A DNA stretch of 33,956 bases from an uncultured Myxococcales bacterium (GTDB lineage: Bacteria > Myxococcota_A > UBA9042 > DTJE01). Numbering within the stretch: position 1 is the stretch's first letter; every line of letters starts with the position of its first letter. Shown here one piece after another: positions 15,919 to 24,174 of this stretch. The notes below the pieces were generated by a model. The model was given only the letters and a program-made list of their open reading frames with translations, ran no database searches and was not told where the DNA came from. The DNA is taken from positions 1 to 33,956 of the forward strand of contig CAINDP010000210.1 of assembly GCA_903847405.1 (NCBI GenBank), in the 5' to 3' direction. The position numbers and the translations under genes were made by a program.

Positions 15919-17108
15919 CGCTCGTCCTCCGCCGGGGTCTCGGGACGAATCACCAGCGCCTCCTGACCGGCGCTGCGCAGATCACCGTACCCCCTGTACC
16001 CGTCCAGCCAACGTGCCAGAGCGTCAGGGTCTGGTCGGGCAAGACGCGTGTGGCGGCCCTTGGCCAGTTCGCAGACGACGACCGAACTGGCTGGCTGGGT
16101 CAGGTAGTCCAGGAATCGATCCGAATGTGTCGCCACCAGCACCGGTCGGGTCGTCGCGATGGATTCAAACAGTCCGACGGCCCTGGCCAGGAGAGCCGGG
16201 TGCAGATGAAGGTCCGGCTCATCGAATGCCAGCAACGAACCCGTGCCGGGCAGCCGAAGAAGGACCACCAATCCCAGCCACACGACCATGCCGTCCGAAA
16301 GTTCGCTGCCCTGGATGAGGCGATCCATTCCCCGGTACTTGATCGCGATCGACACGTACCCGCCGTTCGGCGCCACCGGCGTGGTCACCGTCTCCAGGTC
16401 CTCCCCGAGTCCCAGGCGGATGTACTCCAGCGTTTCCTGCCAATGCGTCTCGCCGAAGTTGCTCCGCAAGGCGAACAGGGTGCTGGCCAGGTTTGCGGCG
16501 CGCCTTTCCAGAACGGTGGTAGGCATCAGCATCGACGCTTCACGCACTGGCGAGCGAGTTTGCGAACCCTGGGCGATCCAGGAAGGCGTGACGTCAAAAG
16601 GCACGTGGACTTCGATGGCCCGGAGTGCCTCCCGAACGATGGACACCCGTTCCGGCGCCGCGCCTCCCAGAAAGGAGATCGCCGGCCGGTCCGGGCTCGG
16701 GGCATTGTGTGGCCCCCCACCAGCAACGTCCAGCCTGGTTCCGACCCGCACGAACACGGGATCGGGGCCGCCGCCGCCCGAATAGGCAATCAGTCGCTCC
16801 TGGCCCACTCCGCCGGGGGTCAGCACGATGGAGTAGTTCAGCGAGTCCGCCCCGTTCCTCAACGTCACTGCCAGGTCCAGCGACTTGGGGCCCGGTTGAA
16901 TCAGGGACGTGCCCGAGTGGATCGCGTTGAAGTCGTACCAGAAATTCTCCCCGGAAAGGCGCCGCAGGATCTCCAGCGCTTCGATGATCGAACTCTTCCC
17001 GACTCCGTTCTCGCCGATGAGGACCGTCAGCGGGCCGAGTTTCAGCCTGACGTCGGCCAGGCAACGCAGGCCCTTGATTCGAACCTCGGCGAGTCGGAAT
17101 CCTTCCAT
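15915..17108 (-). CDS. OLD/AAA15-21-type ATPase
   Basis: This 397-residue ATPase has the order of OLD-like and RecF-like proteins. Walker A is LIGENGVGKSS near residues 30-40, an ABC-like signature region is GSELSDGMVV, and Walker B is LLAFDEPDLHLHP. A downstream ATHSDRFL histidine motif follows. A C-terminal nuclease domain is absent, so the gene ends about where OLD proteins would continue into TOPRIM. Related ATPases are sensors in defence pairs such as PARIS (AriA) and Septu (PtuA). The ATG at 17108 has GGAGG six bases upstream. The stop overlaps the next gene's start by 4 bp. A possible -10 element TAAGAT lies about 45 bp upstream on the reverse strand. Confidence 0.85.
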   Translation of the reverse strand: MEGFRLAEVRIKGLRCLADVRLKLGPLTVLIGENGVGKSSIIEALEILRRLSGENFWYDFNAIHSGTSLIQPGPKSLDLAVTLRNGADSLNYSIVLTPGGVGQERLIAYSGGGGPDPVFVRVGTRLDVAGGGPHNAPSPDRPAISFLGGAAPERVSIVREALRAIEVHVPFDVTPSWIAQGSQTRSPVREASMLMPTTVLERRAANLASTLFALRSNFGETHWQETLEYIRLGLGEDLETVTTPVAPNGGYVSIAIKYRGMDRLIQGSELSDGMVVWLGLVVLLRLPGTGSLLAFDEPDLHLHPALLARAVGLFESIATTRPVLVATHSDRFLDYLTQPASSVVVCELAKGRHTRLARPDPDALARWLDGYRGYGDLRSAGQEALVIRPETPAEDER

Positions 17109-17169
17109 CGGGCACCTCCGAGCCAGCGAACCGGTCGCGGGGCGTATCTTACCTTGTTATCGGGATGAG

Positions 17170-17198
17170 TTGACACCGTGGACCATCGGCGCGATGAA
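17170..17198 (+). promoter_or_regulatory. Candidate promoter of the DUF262/HNH gene
   Basis: TTGACA (17170-17175) is a perfect -35 element. At 17 bp comes GATGAA (17193-17198), a poor -10 element. It lies in the 141-bp gap between the two divergent defence genes. Confidence 0.4.
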
Positions 17199-17249
17199 TG
17201 CCCGCGTTCGGTAAACCGCCGAAGAGGACCCACGGGAGGCCGTTGAATC

Positions 17250-19157
17250 ATGGCAGGATCCGCGTTCCAGACGAATCCCATCGACCTCGATGCACTGCTG
17301 GACGATTGCGAAAGCGGCGTTCTGCAACTGCCGGATTTCCAGCGCAGTTGGGTCTGGGACGAAGACCGCATCAAGAGCCTGCTGGCCTCGATTTCCAGGG
17401 CCTTTCCCATCGGGGCGTTGATGTCGCTCAGCACGGGTGGTCCCGTGGATTTCAAGCCTCGCCCGGTTGAAGGCTCACCGAGTCGTGCAAAGGAAGCCAC
17501 GCCTCAATCCCTGCTGCTGGACGGCCAGCAACGCATGACTTCGCTGTACCAGGCCACCATTCGAGGCAAGGTCGTCGAGACGGTCACCCCGAAGAAGAAG
17601 AAGGTGAAGCGCTGGTTCTACATCGACATCCGCAAGACGCTCGACCCTTCGGTAGACCGTGAAGAGGCGATCGTCGGCGTCCCCGAGGACCGGGTCATTC
17701 GAACCGATTTCGGCCGTGAGACTCACCTGGACCTTTCGTCACCTGAACTGGAGTACGCGGCCCTGATGTACCCGGTGTCCCAGGTCTTTGACTGGGACAA
17801 GTGGCAGGACGGCTTCGACCAGCACTGGCGCGGTGACCAGAACGAAAAGGTCCGCGACGAATTCCGGGCCTTCAAGCGCCAGGTTCTGGAAAACTTCAAG
17901 TACTACCGCGTACCGGTCATCACGCTGGACCGATCGACCTCCAAGGAGGCGGTGTGCGTCGTTTTCGAAAAGGTGAACACCGGAGGCAAGGCGCTGGACG
18001 CCTTTGAACTGGTGACCGCGATGTACGCTGCCTCGGGGCACGAATTGCGGAAGGACTGGTACGGGGACGACGGGACGAAGGGACGGCATCGGCGGTTCAA
18101 GGAAACCCTTCGGCCGGCCGATTCCGACGCCGGCATCATCGCGGCAGTTTCGAATACGGATTTCCTGCAGGCGATTTCCCTGTTCCATACGCGAGATCGC
18201 AGGCGGGCGGCGGAAGCCGCAGGAAAGCAGGGCAAGGAACTGCCCGCTGTTTCAGGGAATCGGCAAGCCCTGTTGAACCTGCCCCTCGATGCGTACAAGC
18301 GGTACGAAGCCCAGGTGGAAAACGGCTTCGTGCGCGCGGCCAAGTTCCTGCACATGCTGCACATCTACCGGATATTCGATCTGCCGTACCAGTCACAGAT
18401 CGTTCCGCTGGCGGCCATTCTTTCCGAGATCGGCGACGCGTGGGAGCACGAAGCGAACCGCGCCAAACTGGTGAGTTGGTACTGGAATGGAGTCTTCGGC
18501 GAACTCTATGGTTCCGCCGTGGAAACGCGCATCGCGCGCGATTTCATGGAGGTGCCGGTCTGGCTGGCGGGCGGTCCCGAACCATCCACGGTTCGCGAAA
18601 CCATCTTCCGCGCCGACCGGTTGAAGACCATGAGGATGCGCCTGTCCGCAGCCTACAAGGGGATCAATGCGCTCCTGATGAAGGAAGGCGCCAAGGACTT
18701 CCGTTCAGGGCAGCGGTTCGACCACACCGTGTTCTTCGGCGAGAACGTGGACATCCACCACATCTTCCCCCAGGACTGGTGCAAAAAGCACGGCATCAAG
18801 CCAGGCGTCTACGATTCCATCATCAACAAGACGCCGTTGTCGTACAGGACGAACCGGATCATCGGAGGTGTTGCGCCGTCCGAGTACCTGGCGAAACTTG
18901 AACGAGGCGATGGTGCCACGCCCCCGATCGACGCAGCAAGACTCGATATCTACCTCACGTCCCACCTGACGGATTCGTTGCTGGTGCGTGCCGACAACTT
19001 CGGCGCCTTCATGGAGGACCGACAGAATCGGTTGTTGGCCCTGATCGAGCAGGCAACCGGCAAGCCCATCTACCGGGGCGACGCCAAGGAGGAAGGCGAG
19101 GATGTCGATGGCGACGAGGATACGGTCGAGGCCGAACTGACGATTGCATCGACGTGA
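17250..19157 (+). CDS. DUF262/HNH protein, GmrSD-like type IV restriction candidate
   Basis: This 635-residue protein starts with a DUF262 (ParB/Srx-like) domain. It has LQLPDFQRSWVWDEDRI near residues 25-41, LLLDGQQRMTSL near 88-99 (Asp91) and VFEKVNTGGKALDAFEL near 240. The C-terminal half has an HNH-type motif, VDIHHIFPQDW, near residue 500, followed by LSYRTNRIIGG and APSEYL. In GmrSD and related enzymes DUF262 binds and hydrolyses nucleotides and the HNH part cuts DNA with modified bases. GGGAGG lies 11 bases before the ATG at 17250. The acidic tail (residues 610-630) is probably disordered. It diverges from the ATPase pair, so the three may or may not act together. Confidence 0.88.
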   Translation: MAGSAFQTNPIDLDALLDDCESGVLQLPDFQRSWVWDEDRIKSLLASISRAFPIGALMSLSTGGPVDFKPRPVEGSPSRAKEATPQSLLLDGQQRMTSLYQATIRGKVVETVTPKKKKVKRWFYIDIRKTLDPSVDREEAIVGVPEDRVIRTDFGRETHLDLSSPELEYAALMYPVSQVFDWDKWQDGFDQHWRGDQNEKVRDEFRAFKRQVLENFKYYRVPVITLDRSTSKEAVCVVFEKVNTGGKALDAFELVTAMYAASGHELRKDWYGDDGTKGRHRRFKETLRPADSDAGIIAAVSNTDFLQAISLFHTRDRRRAAEAAGKQGKELPAVSGNRQALLNLPLDAYKRYEAQVENGFVRAAKFLHMLHIYRIFDLPYQSQIVPLAAILSEIGDAWEHEANRAKLVSWYWNGVFGELYGSAVETRIARDFMEVPVWLAGGPEPSTVRETIFRADRLKTMRMRLSAAYKGINALLMKEGAKDFRSGQRFDHTVFFGENVDIHHIFPQDWCKKHGIKPGVYDSIINKTPLSYRTNRIIGGVAPSEYLAKLERGDGATPPIDAARLDIYLTSHLTDSLLVRADNFGAFMEDRQNRLLALIEQATGKPIYRGDAKEEGEDVDGDEDTVEAELTIAST

Positions 19158-19164
19158 GGCACGG

Positions 19165-20283
19165 CTACTGCCGCTTCAAAACCAGGTGATCGGTATACGT
19201 GACGTCGTCCGTGCCGTCATCGTCGGTGTCGTCGCTGTCCGTGAACTCGACGACCATGCGCGATCCGTCCACGCAGAAGGGCTGGCCCGCCGCGGTCCCG
19301 GAGGAACCGGTCTTCACGATCGACAAAACTGTGCCGGTGACGGTCCACGTTCCCGTCACTTCCTGCCCCGGCTTGGTCTCCTCGCCGCCCGCGCACTCGC
19401 ACCGACCGGTGACGTAGGTGCAGGTCAGTTTCGCCTGGGTGGCGATCCCGTCGCAGGCCTCCTTCATGGTCGTGCTGGTGTCGCCCGGTGCGTACTTGGC
19501 GATGACGCCGGCCAGGCACGCGTCGTTCATGTAGACCGTGGACTTCATCGTCGCGCCGAGGTTCTGCGTGCAGGTCTTGTCGGCGGCGAACACGGCCGTG
19601 CCCGTGTAGTTGATGTCGATGATCGCCCCGCTGTTGTTGTCCTGCCCGCAGACCGGCACGTCCGTGAACATGGAGGAGGTATCGATGGGGCGCGCCTGGA
19701 GGCAATAGTCTTCCACCACCCAGCTTCCCGTCGGATCGCCGCCACACGCCGTGAAGGCCAGGTCCTCGCAGGCCCCGCCCTCGCTGACGATCGTCGCGGT
19801 GTCGAGCCGGATCGCGTAGCGCGAGAAGTGCGAAACAGCACCCTGGACCAGGTCACCGGCAACCGTGCTGCCGGCAACGGGACTCCACTGGGCGCCGTCC
19901 AGCCACACCAGCACGGCCTTCTTGCCGTCGGGCACCGCGCCACCCAGCTTCAACGCCAGGGTGACGGGCGTCAGGAACGCCGTTCCGTCGGGCCCGAAAT
20001 TGAACACGTGCGAACCCAGCAGGTCCGCCTGGGGGGACTGCGCCGCATCCTCGGCCAGGACCGTGATGGTGGTGTCGGCCGCCAGCGCATTTCCGGGAAT
20101 CGTCACGCTGGCCGCACCCGAGGCCAGGGCGACCGTGCCACCCGTCGCCGCGGTGACGGCCGAGGAGGCGGTTTCGCCCACGGTGCCCAGCGGGACGGCC
20201 GTGTCGTCGGAGGTCCCCCCGCAGGTCATCGCAAACATGAACACGGCGCACAGCGCCAGCACCTGGATGATCCGGTTCCTCAT
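19165..20283 (-). CDS. Exported or lipid-anchored protein with ZU5-like domain
   Basis: The ATG at 20283 (372 residues) is preferred because AGGGG lies about eight bases upstream; the open frame begins ten codons earlier. Residues 1-22 form a signal sequence ending FAMTC, a weak lipobox. Residues 38-130 (GGTVALASGAASVTIPGNAL, then FGPDGTAFLTPVTLAL) resemble the ZU5-like domain common in surface proteins of these bacteria. The remaining ~230 residues carry ten or more cysteines, probably disulphide-bonded. The function is unknown. It ends 7 bp from the stop of the convergent DUF262 gene and has its own candidate promoter. Confidence 0.78.
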   Translation of the reverse strand: MRNRIIQVLALCAVFMFAMTCGGTSDDTAVPLGTVGETASSAVTAATGGTVALASGAASVTIPGNALAADTTITVLAEDAAQSPQADLLGSHVFNFGPDGTAFLTPVTLALKLGGAVPDGKKAVLVWLDGAQWSPVAGSTVAGDLVQGAVSHFSRYAIRLDTATIVSEGGACEDLAFTACGGDPTGSWVVEDYCLQARPIDTSSMFTDVPVCGQDNNSGAIIDINYTGTAVFAADKTCTQNLGATMKSTVYMNDACLAGVIAKYAPGDTSTTMKEACDGIATQAKLTCTYVTGRCECAGGEETKPGQEVTGTWTVTGTVLSIVKTGSSGTAAGQPFCVDGSRMVVEFTDSDDTDDDGTDDVTYTDHLVLKRQ

Positions 20284-20330
20284 TGGTTTTCCCCTTCGGA
20301 AGTAGTGAAGCACTCTGTTGGAGCGGGCGC

Positions 20331-20359
20331 AGGTTACCCCCCTGGGGCGGAGGCGTCAA
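20331..20359 (-). promoter_or_regulatory. Candidate promoter of the ZU5-like protein gene
   Basis: On the reverse strand TTGACG (20359-20354) and TAACCT (20336-20331) are separated by 17 bp, about 48 bp before the ATG at 20283. The -35 element matches five of six positions. Confidence 0.5.
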
Positions 20360-20395
20360 TCGAGAGTTGCCGCCCCGTGGCGACCCACCTTGCCG

Positions 20396-20424
20396 TTGAA
20401 CGATTGCCCGGGTTCCACTACCAT
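20396..20424 (+). promoter_or_regulatory. Candidate promoter of the HAD gene
   Basis: TTGAAC (20396-20401) and TACCAT (20419-20424) are separated by 17 bp and lie 85 bp before the ATG at 20509. Both match consensus at four of six positions. Confidence 0.45.
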
Positions 20425-20508
20425 CGCGTCGGGTGGAAGGGGGCCGGGACTGCCGTGCCGCCGCCATCATGGGTGTTGGGGTGCCGTGGAACCGCAGGGG
20501 AGTTTCTG

Positions 20509-21282
20509 ATGTCTGACGCAACCCGGATCAACGTGCCGGAGTTCCTGAAACGCGTTCAAATCCTGGATGAACCGAAGTTGGCGCTGTTCGACGCGGACGG
20601 GACGCTCTGGGAAAACGACATCGCCGACGACTGCACCGTCTGGATGATCGGCACCGGGCGCATCCAGACCGGCGCGCACTGGCCGCAGTACAAGCAGACC
20701 TACGCGGACGACGCCCAGGAAGGCTGCCGCTATCTCCTCAGCTTCTACAAGGGCATGCCGAAGGCGGACCTGACGCGCCACGTGCAAGCCTACTGGGACG
20801 AGTTCATGAAGCTGGACTACATCGCGGAAGCGATCGTGGTCCTCGAGGACCTGGCCGCCAAGGGATTCAAGATCTGGGTCGTCACGGGGTCGCCGACGGA
20901 CTTCCTGCTGCCGTTGTTGACGAAGCTCCCGGTCGACAAGATCGTCGGGATGGACTTCGACGTGGACGCGAACGGAATCCTGACGGGCCTGCACGGCGGG
21001 ATCAGTTGCGCCGGTCCGGGCAAGGCCGAAAAGGTCCTCAGCCTGTGGAACGATCCGATCCAGTTCGCCGCGGGAAACGCCATCCTGGACGAGGCGATGA
21101 TGCGCCTGGCCCGCGACGTCGTGTGGGCGGTCCATCCGCATCCGGAACTGGAAAAGATCGCGCTGCACGAGGGCTGGGAAATCAAGAAGTCCCACAAGCC
21201 GCCCTACGGAACGGCCGGGTGGCTGACCATCCAGGAAGAACTGCACGAGCGGAACCTGCCGATCCCGGACTACCTGCGCTAG
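20509..21282 (+). CDS. HAD-superfamily phosphatase, phosphoserine-phosphatase-like
   Basis: This 257-residue enzyme has motif I, LALFDADGTLW, with nucleophile Asp28 and Asp30. Motif II is in IWVVTGSPTDF, and a later GPGKAEKV lysine and NAILDEAMM aspartate fit motifs III and IV. The insertion between motifs I and II (WMIGTGRIQTGAHW and so on) is helical, as in the phosphoserine phosphatase-like branch that acts on small phosphomonoesters. The substrate is not certain. GGGGAG lies six bases before the ATG at 20509, although the frame is open far upstream. It converges with the aminotransferase gene over 39 bp. Confidence 0.85.
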   Translation: MSDATRINVPEFLKRVQILDEPKLALFDADGTLWENDIADDCTVWMIGTGRIQTGAHWPQYKQTYADDAQEGCRYLLSFYKGMPKADLTRHVQAYWDEFMKLDYIAEAIVVLEDLAAKGFKIWVVTGSPTDFLLPLLTKLPVDKIVGMDFDVDANGILTGLHGGISCAGPGKAEKVLSLWNDPIQFAAGNAILDEAMMRLARDVVWAVHPHPELEKIALHEGWEIKKSHKPPYGTAGWLTIQEELHERNLPIPDYLR

Positions 21283-21321
21283 ATTCGCGGACGCCCGGCG
21301 CGACGCCCGACCTCACCGCCC

Positions 21322-23193
21322 TCACCCCTCCCCGTACACCCGCTGCACCGCCGCCTCGACGAAGTCCGCCATCCGCCGCTTGACGTCCTTGCGACGTGCG
21401 GCGCCTTCCCGGGCGACCTGGCCCAGCGTCTGCAGCAGGACGTCGATGTCCGCCGGTTCGGTGCCCAGCCCGAAACTGACGCGGGCCATGCCGGGCAGGT
21501 CCAGTTTCGGAAAGACGGTCACGATCGCCCGCTGGAACTGCTGCGCCCACGGGGGAATCCCCAGTTGGTGCTTGATCAGCATGTGCGCGCAGTGGCAGCC
21601 CCAGCGCGTGCCGATGCCGGCCCGCTCGGCCAGTTCGCCGGCCACCTTGTAGGAAATCGAGCCCTTCAGGTCGAAGGCGATCACCCCGCCCCGTCGGCCA
21701 AAACGCGGGTTGGCGGCGTCGGCGATGCCGTGCACCTTCAGGCCCGGGATCCGGGCCAGGCCGGCCAGGGCAAGAGCGGTCAGGGCCTGTTCCTCCGCCT
21801 CGACCACGTCCATGCCAATCCGCTGCAGCAGGAGCAGCGCCTTGGCCAGCCCCGCCAGGCCGCCCACGTTTTCCCGGCCCGACGCGCGGATCCGCGCCAG
21901 ACGGTCCGGGTCGAAGGCCAGCAGGCTCTTCCGTATCACCAGAGCGCCGCTGCCGAACGGCGCATAGGCCTTGTGGGCGGAAAAGGCCAGGTAGTCCACG
22001 CCCCATGCGTCCATGTCCACCCGGCGGTGGGCCACCAACTGGGCCGCGTCCACCAGCACCCGGGCGCCGTGGCGGTGCGCGATCCGGCAGATTGCCGAAA
22101 GGTCGTTGAACGTGCCCAGCACGTTCGAGGCGCCGCTGACGGCCACCAGGCGGATCCGCTGGTTGCCGTGCAGTGCGTCCTGGTTGTAGGCGGCCAGTTC
22201 GGCCTCCAGGCGGGCCGGATCGATGAAGCCCTCTGCGTCCACGTCCAGGAGGACGTGCGCGAACCCGGTCCGATCGCGCCACGGCAGTTCGTTGGAGTTG
22301 TGCTCCAGCAGCGTGTTCAGCACGACGGGCGCCATTCCGTCGGTGGCCTGCAGGCCGATGTCTTCCGCCGCCAGGTGGACGGCTTCGGTCGTGTTCGCGG
22401 TGAACAGCACCTCGTAGTCCGACGCAGGCGCATTCAGGAAGCCGGCCACCACCGCGGCGGCCTCTTCCACCAGCGCAGGACGGGCCCGAGGGTCCAGTTG
22501 CCAGGTGCGCCAAACGGCATCCCAGATGGGGGCGAAGGTGGGCGTGCTGGCCCCGTTGTCCAGGTTCACCAGCGGGCTGGTGCCTTCCGCCGTGGGCACG
22601 CGCAGGTCCAGGCCGATGCGGCTGGCCTTCAGCCGGGCCAGCAGTTCGCGGCCGCGCAGTTCCTGGAATTCACCGTCCTGAAGGATGTCGGCGGGGGTCG
22701 CGTCCACCCGGTCCTCGCGGAAGCAGTCGTTTCCGTGGCGCCGGGCCAGTTGCAGGGCGCGGGCAAACGCGATGACGTTCACGATCGCAGGGGTGCCGGC
22801 CTCGAAGCGGCCCGGCGCCCTGGCCCAGACCACCCAGCCCGGGCCCACCAGGCGGGCCGTGCCGCCGCCGGCCTGGAACGTGGTCAGGCGCGCCAGTGCC
22901 GGGCGCCGGAGGACCAGGGCCCGCACGCCCAGGGGCAGGTCCAGGTCGGCGCTGGACAGGCACTGGCAATCCCCCGGTTCCAACTGGGCCAGCAGGCCAT
23001 CGGCGGCCGCCGGGGCACAGAAGATCACCTCGTGGCTGCCTTCCAGACCCAGGTGCGCCAGGACCACGGCGCGGGCATGCTCGTACAGCCGGGTGGAAAC
23101 CATCGAGTGGTGGCCGCTGCCGCGATGCACGTTGCTGTAGGTTTCCAGGGCGGCGTGGACCGAGCGCTGGAGTTCCTGGAAGGCGACGGACAT
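21322..23193 (-). CDS. Class V PLP aminotransferase / desulfurase fused to a shortened copy of its own fold
   Basis: This protein has 623 residues, against about 400-480 for the family. Residues 205-615 are a full fold-type I enzyme. The PLP lysine is Lys408 in FSAHKAYAPFGSGAL, with upstream LVDAAQ. A Cys motif, RWGCHCAH, lies where cysteine desulfurases of the SufS group have RxGHHCA. Residues 1-200 repeat family motifs: YSNVHRGSGHHS, TRLYEHARAVVL, then FEAGTPAIVNVIAFARAL. They lack the middle of the fold with the lysine, so the N-terminal copy cannot bind PLP by itself. GAGGTG lies six bases before the ATG. It could be a cysteine desulfurase-like enzyme or an aminotransferase; the substrate is unknown. 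Confidence 0.85.
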   Translation of the reverse strand: MSVAFQELQRSVHAALETYSNVHRGSGHHSMVSTRLYEHARAVVLAHLGLEGSHEVIFCAPAAADGLLAQLEPGDCQCLSSADLDLPLGVRALVLRRPALARLTTFQAGGGTARLVGPGWVVWARAPGRFEAGTPAIVNVIAFARALQLARRHGNDCFREDRVDATPADILQDGEFQELRGRELLARLKASRIGLDLRVPTAEGTSPLVNLDNGASTPTFAPIWDAVWRTWQLDPRARPALVEEAAAVVAGFLNAPASDYEVLFTANTTEAVHLAAEDIGLQATDGMAPVVLNTLLEHNSNELPWRDRTGFAHVLLDVDAEGFIDPARLEAELAAYNQDALHGNQRIRLVAVSGASNVLGTFNDLSAICRIAHRHGARVLVDAAQLVAHRRVDMDAWGVDYLAFSAHKAYAPFGSGALVIRKSLLAFDPDRLARIRASGRENVGGLAGLAKALLLLQRIGMDVVEAEEQALTALALAGLARIPGLKVHGIADAANPRFGRRGGVIAFDLKGSISYKVAGELAERAGIGTRWGCHCAHMLIKHQLGIPPWAQQFQRAIVTVFPKLDLPGMARVSFGLGTEPADIDVLLQTLGQVAREGAARRKDVKRRMADFVEAAVQRVYGEG

Positions 23194-23278
23194 GGATGCA
23201 CCTCGTGCCGGGGTGGAATGAAACGTTGATATTCCACGGCTTCAGGCGTTCTGTAAACCCGGTGGCACGGACGCCGAC

Positions 23279-23307
23279 TTGGCGCCCTCGATCCGCAGGG
23301 CGATACT
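23279..23307 (+). promoter_or_regulatory. Candidate promoter of the RebB-domain lipoprotein
   Basis: TTGGCG (23279-23284) and GATACT (23302-23307) are separated by 17 bp, about 60 bp before the ATG at 23368. Each element matches four of six consensus positions. Confidence 0.45.
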
Positions 23308-23367
23308 GATCCGCGGAACGGATTCGTCCTTTGGAACGGCTGGCATACTCACGAAGGAAGGTGCGGA

Positions 23368-24168
23368 ATGTCCATTCTCCGGCGGGCCCGATGGGCCGTC
23401 CTCGTGACCCTGGGAGTGGTCGGTTGTTCGACCGGCACGGACCCGATCGTCCACGTCCTCGGCGAGGCGGAGTTCGGCGCCAACCCCGCCCTGAAGGGGA
23501 CCTTCGACGACGTCCTGGTCACGTGGCTGGAGGCGGCCGGGCAGCCGCAACGGGCCGGGGACACGGGGCCTGCGGGCCAGGACCGCCTGCCGATCGTCAT
23601 CGACCGGGATGAAACGCGGATCTTCGCCATGGACGATGCCGAGGGCCACCCCAACACCCTGCAACTGCTGGACGCCGCCGGGACGGTCCTGGCCGAAACG
23701 GGCGTGGGGCTGCCGCCGGCGATGGTGCGCCTTGGGGCAGGGACATACAGTCTGCTGATCCGCCGGGCGGACAGCGTGCCGGCCGACGACAACCTGGTGA
23801 CCTTCGTCATGCCGTTCCAGCGGGTCGTCGCACCGGCGGACCAGGCCTCGCGGGCCGTGACGGCGTCGACCGATGTACCGGCTGCCGGTGACGACACCTG
23901 CCCCGTCAGTTACGGCCTGGATCCGCAAATCAGCGACGCGGTCACCCAGGCGAACGTCAAGGTCCTGGGCGACTCGCCTGGAATGGCGATGGGCAATCTG
24001 TTCCAGGCCACGGCCCAGGCACTCTCCAACGCCGCCCACAACGCCACGAACGCCCAGCAGCAAGCCTACGTCACCGCGCAGGCATCGACGACCATGGGCA
24101 TCACCACCCTCTACTCCATCGACACGGCCTCGACGGGGGTCGCGACCGCCAGGATTCTGGGCCAGTAG
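23368..24168 (+). CDS. Lipoprotein with C-terminal RebB (R-body) domain
   Basis: This is a 266-residue protein. Residues 1-20 are a lipoprotein signal ending VVGC (Cys20). Residues 25-180 are a beta-rich exported domain I do not recognise (VRLGAGTYSLLIRRA). Residues about 185-264 match the RebB / killing-trait family closely: ISDAVTQANVKVLGDSPGMA, NLFQATAQALSNAAHNATNA, QQQAYVTAQAS and YSIDTASTGVA. RebB proteins are small cytoplasmic proteins that polymerise into R-bodies, coiled ribbons that unroll and rupture membranes, and are normally encoded as separate ~100-residue genes in clusters. Here the domain is attached to an exported lipoprotein, and no other reb gene is nearby. AAGGAAGG precedes the ATG. 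Confidence 0.8.
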   Translation: MSILRRARWAVLVTLGVVGCSTGTDPIVHVLGEAEFGANPALKGTFDDVLVTWLEAAGQPQRAGDTGPAGQDRLPIVIDRDETRIFAMDDAEGHPNTLQLLDAAGTVLAETGVGLPPAMVRLGAGTYSLLIRRADSVPADDNLVTFVMPFQRVVAPADQASRAVTASTDVPAAGDDTCPVSYGLDPQISDAVTQANVKVLGDSPGMAMGNLFQATAQALSNAAHNATNAQQQAYVTAQASTTMGITTLYSIDTASTGVATARILGQ

Positions 24169-24174
24169 GCCCCT

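Noticed and set aside
19144-20508. Long forward frame leading into the HAD gene
   Set aside because: It is antisense to the ZU5-like protein, low in complexity, and has no ribosome site. The HAD family homology begins at 20509.
23258-23280. Sigma-54-type promoter (TGGCAC...)
   Set aside because: The TGGCAC at 23263 is not followed by TTGC at the required spacing, and a sigma-70-like pair fits better.
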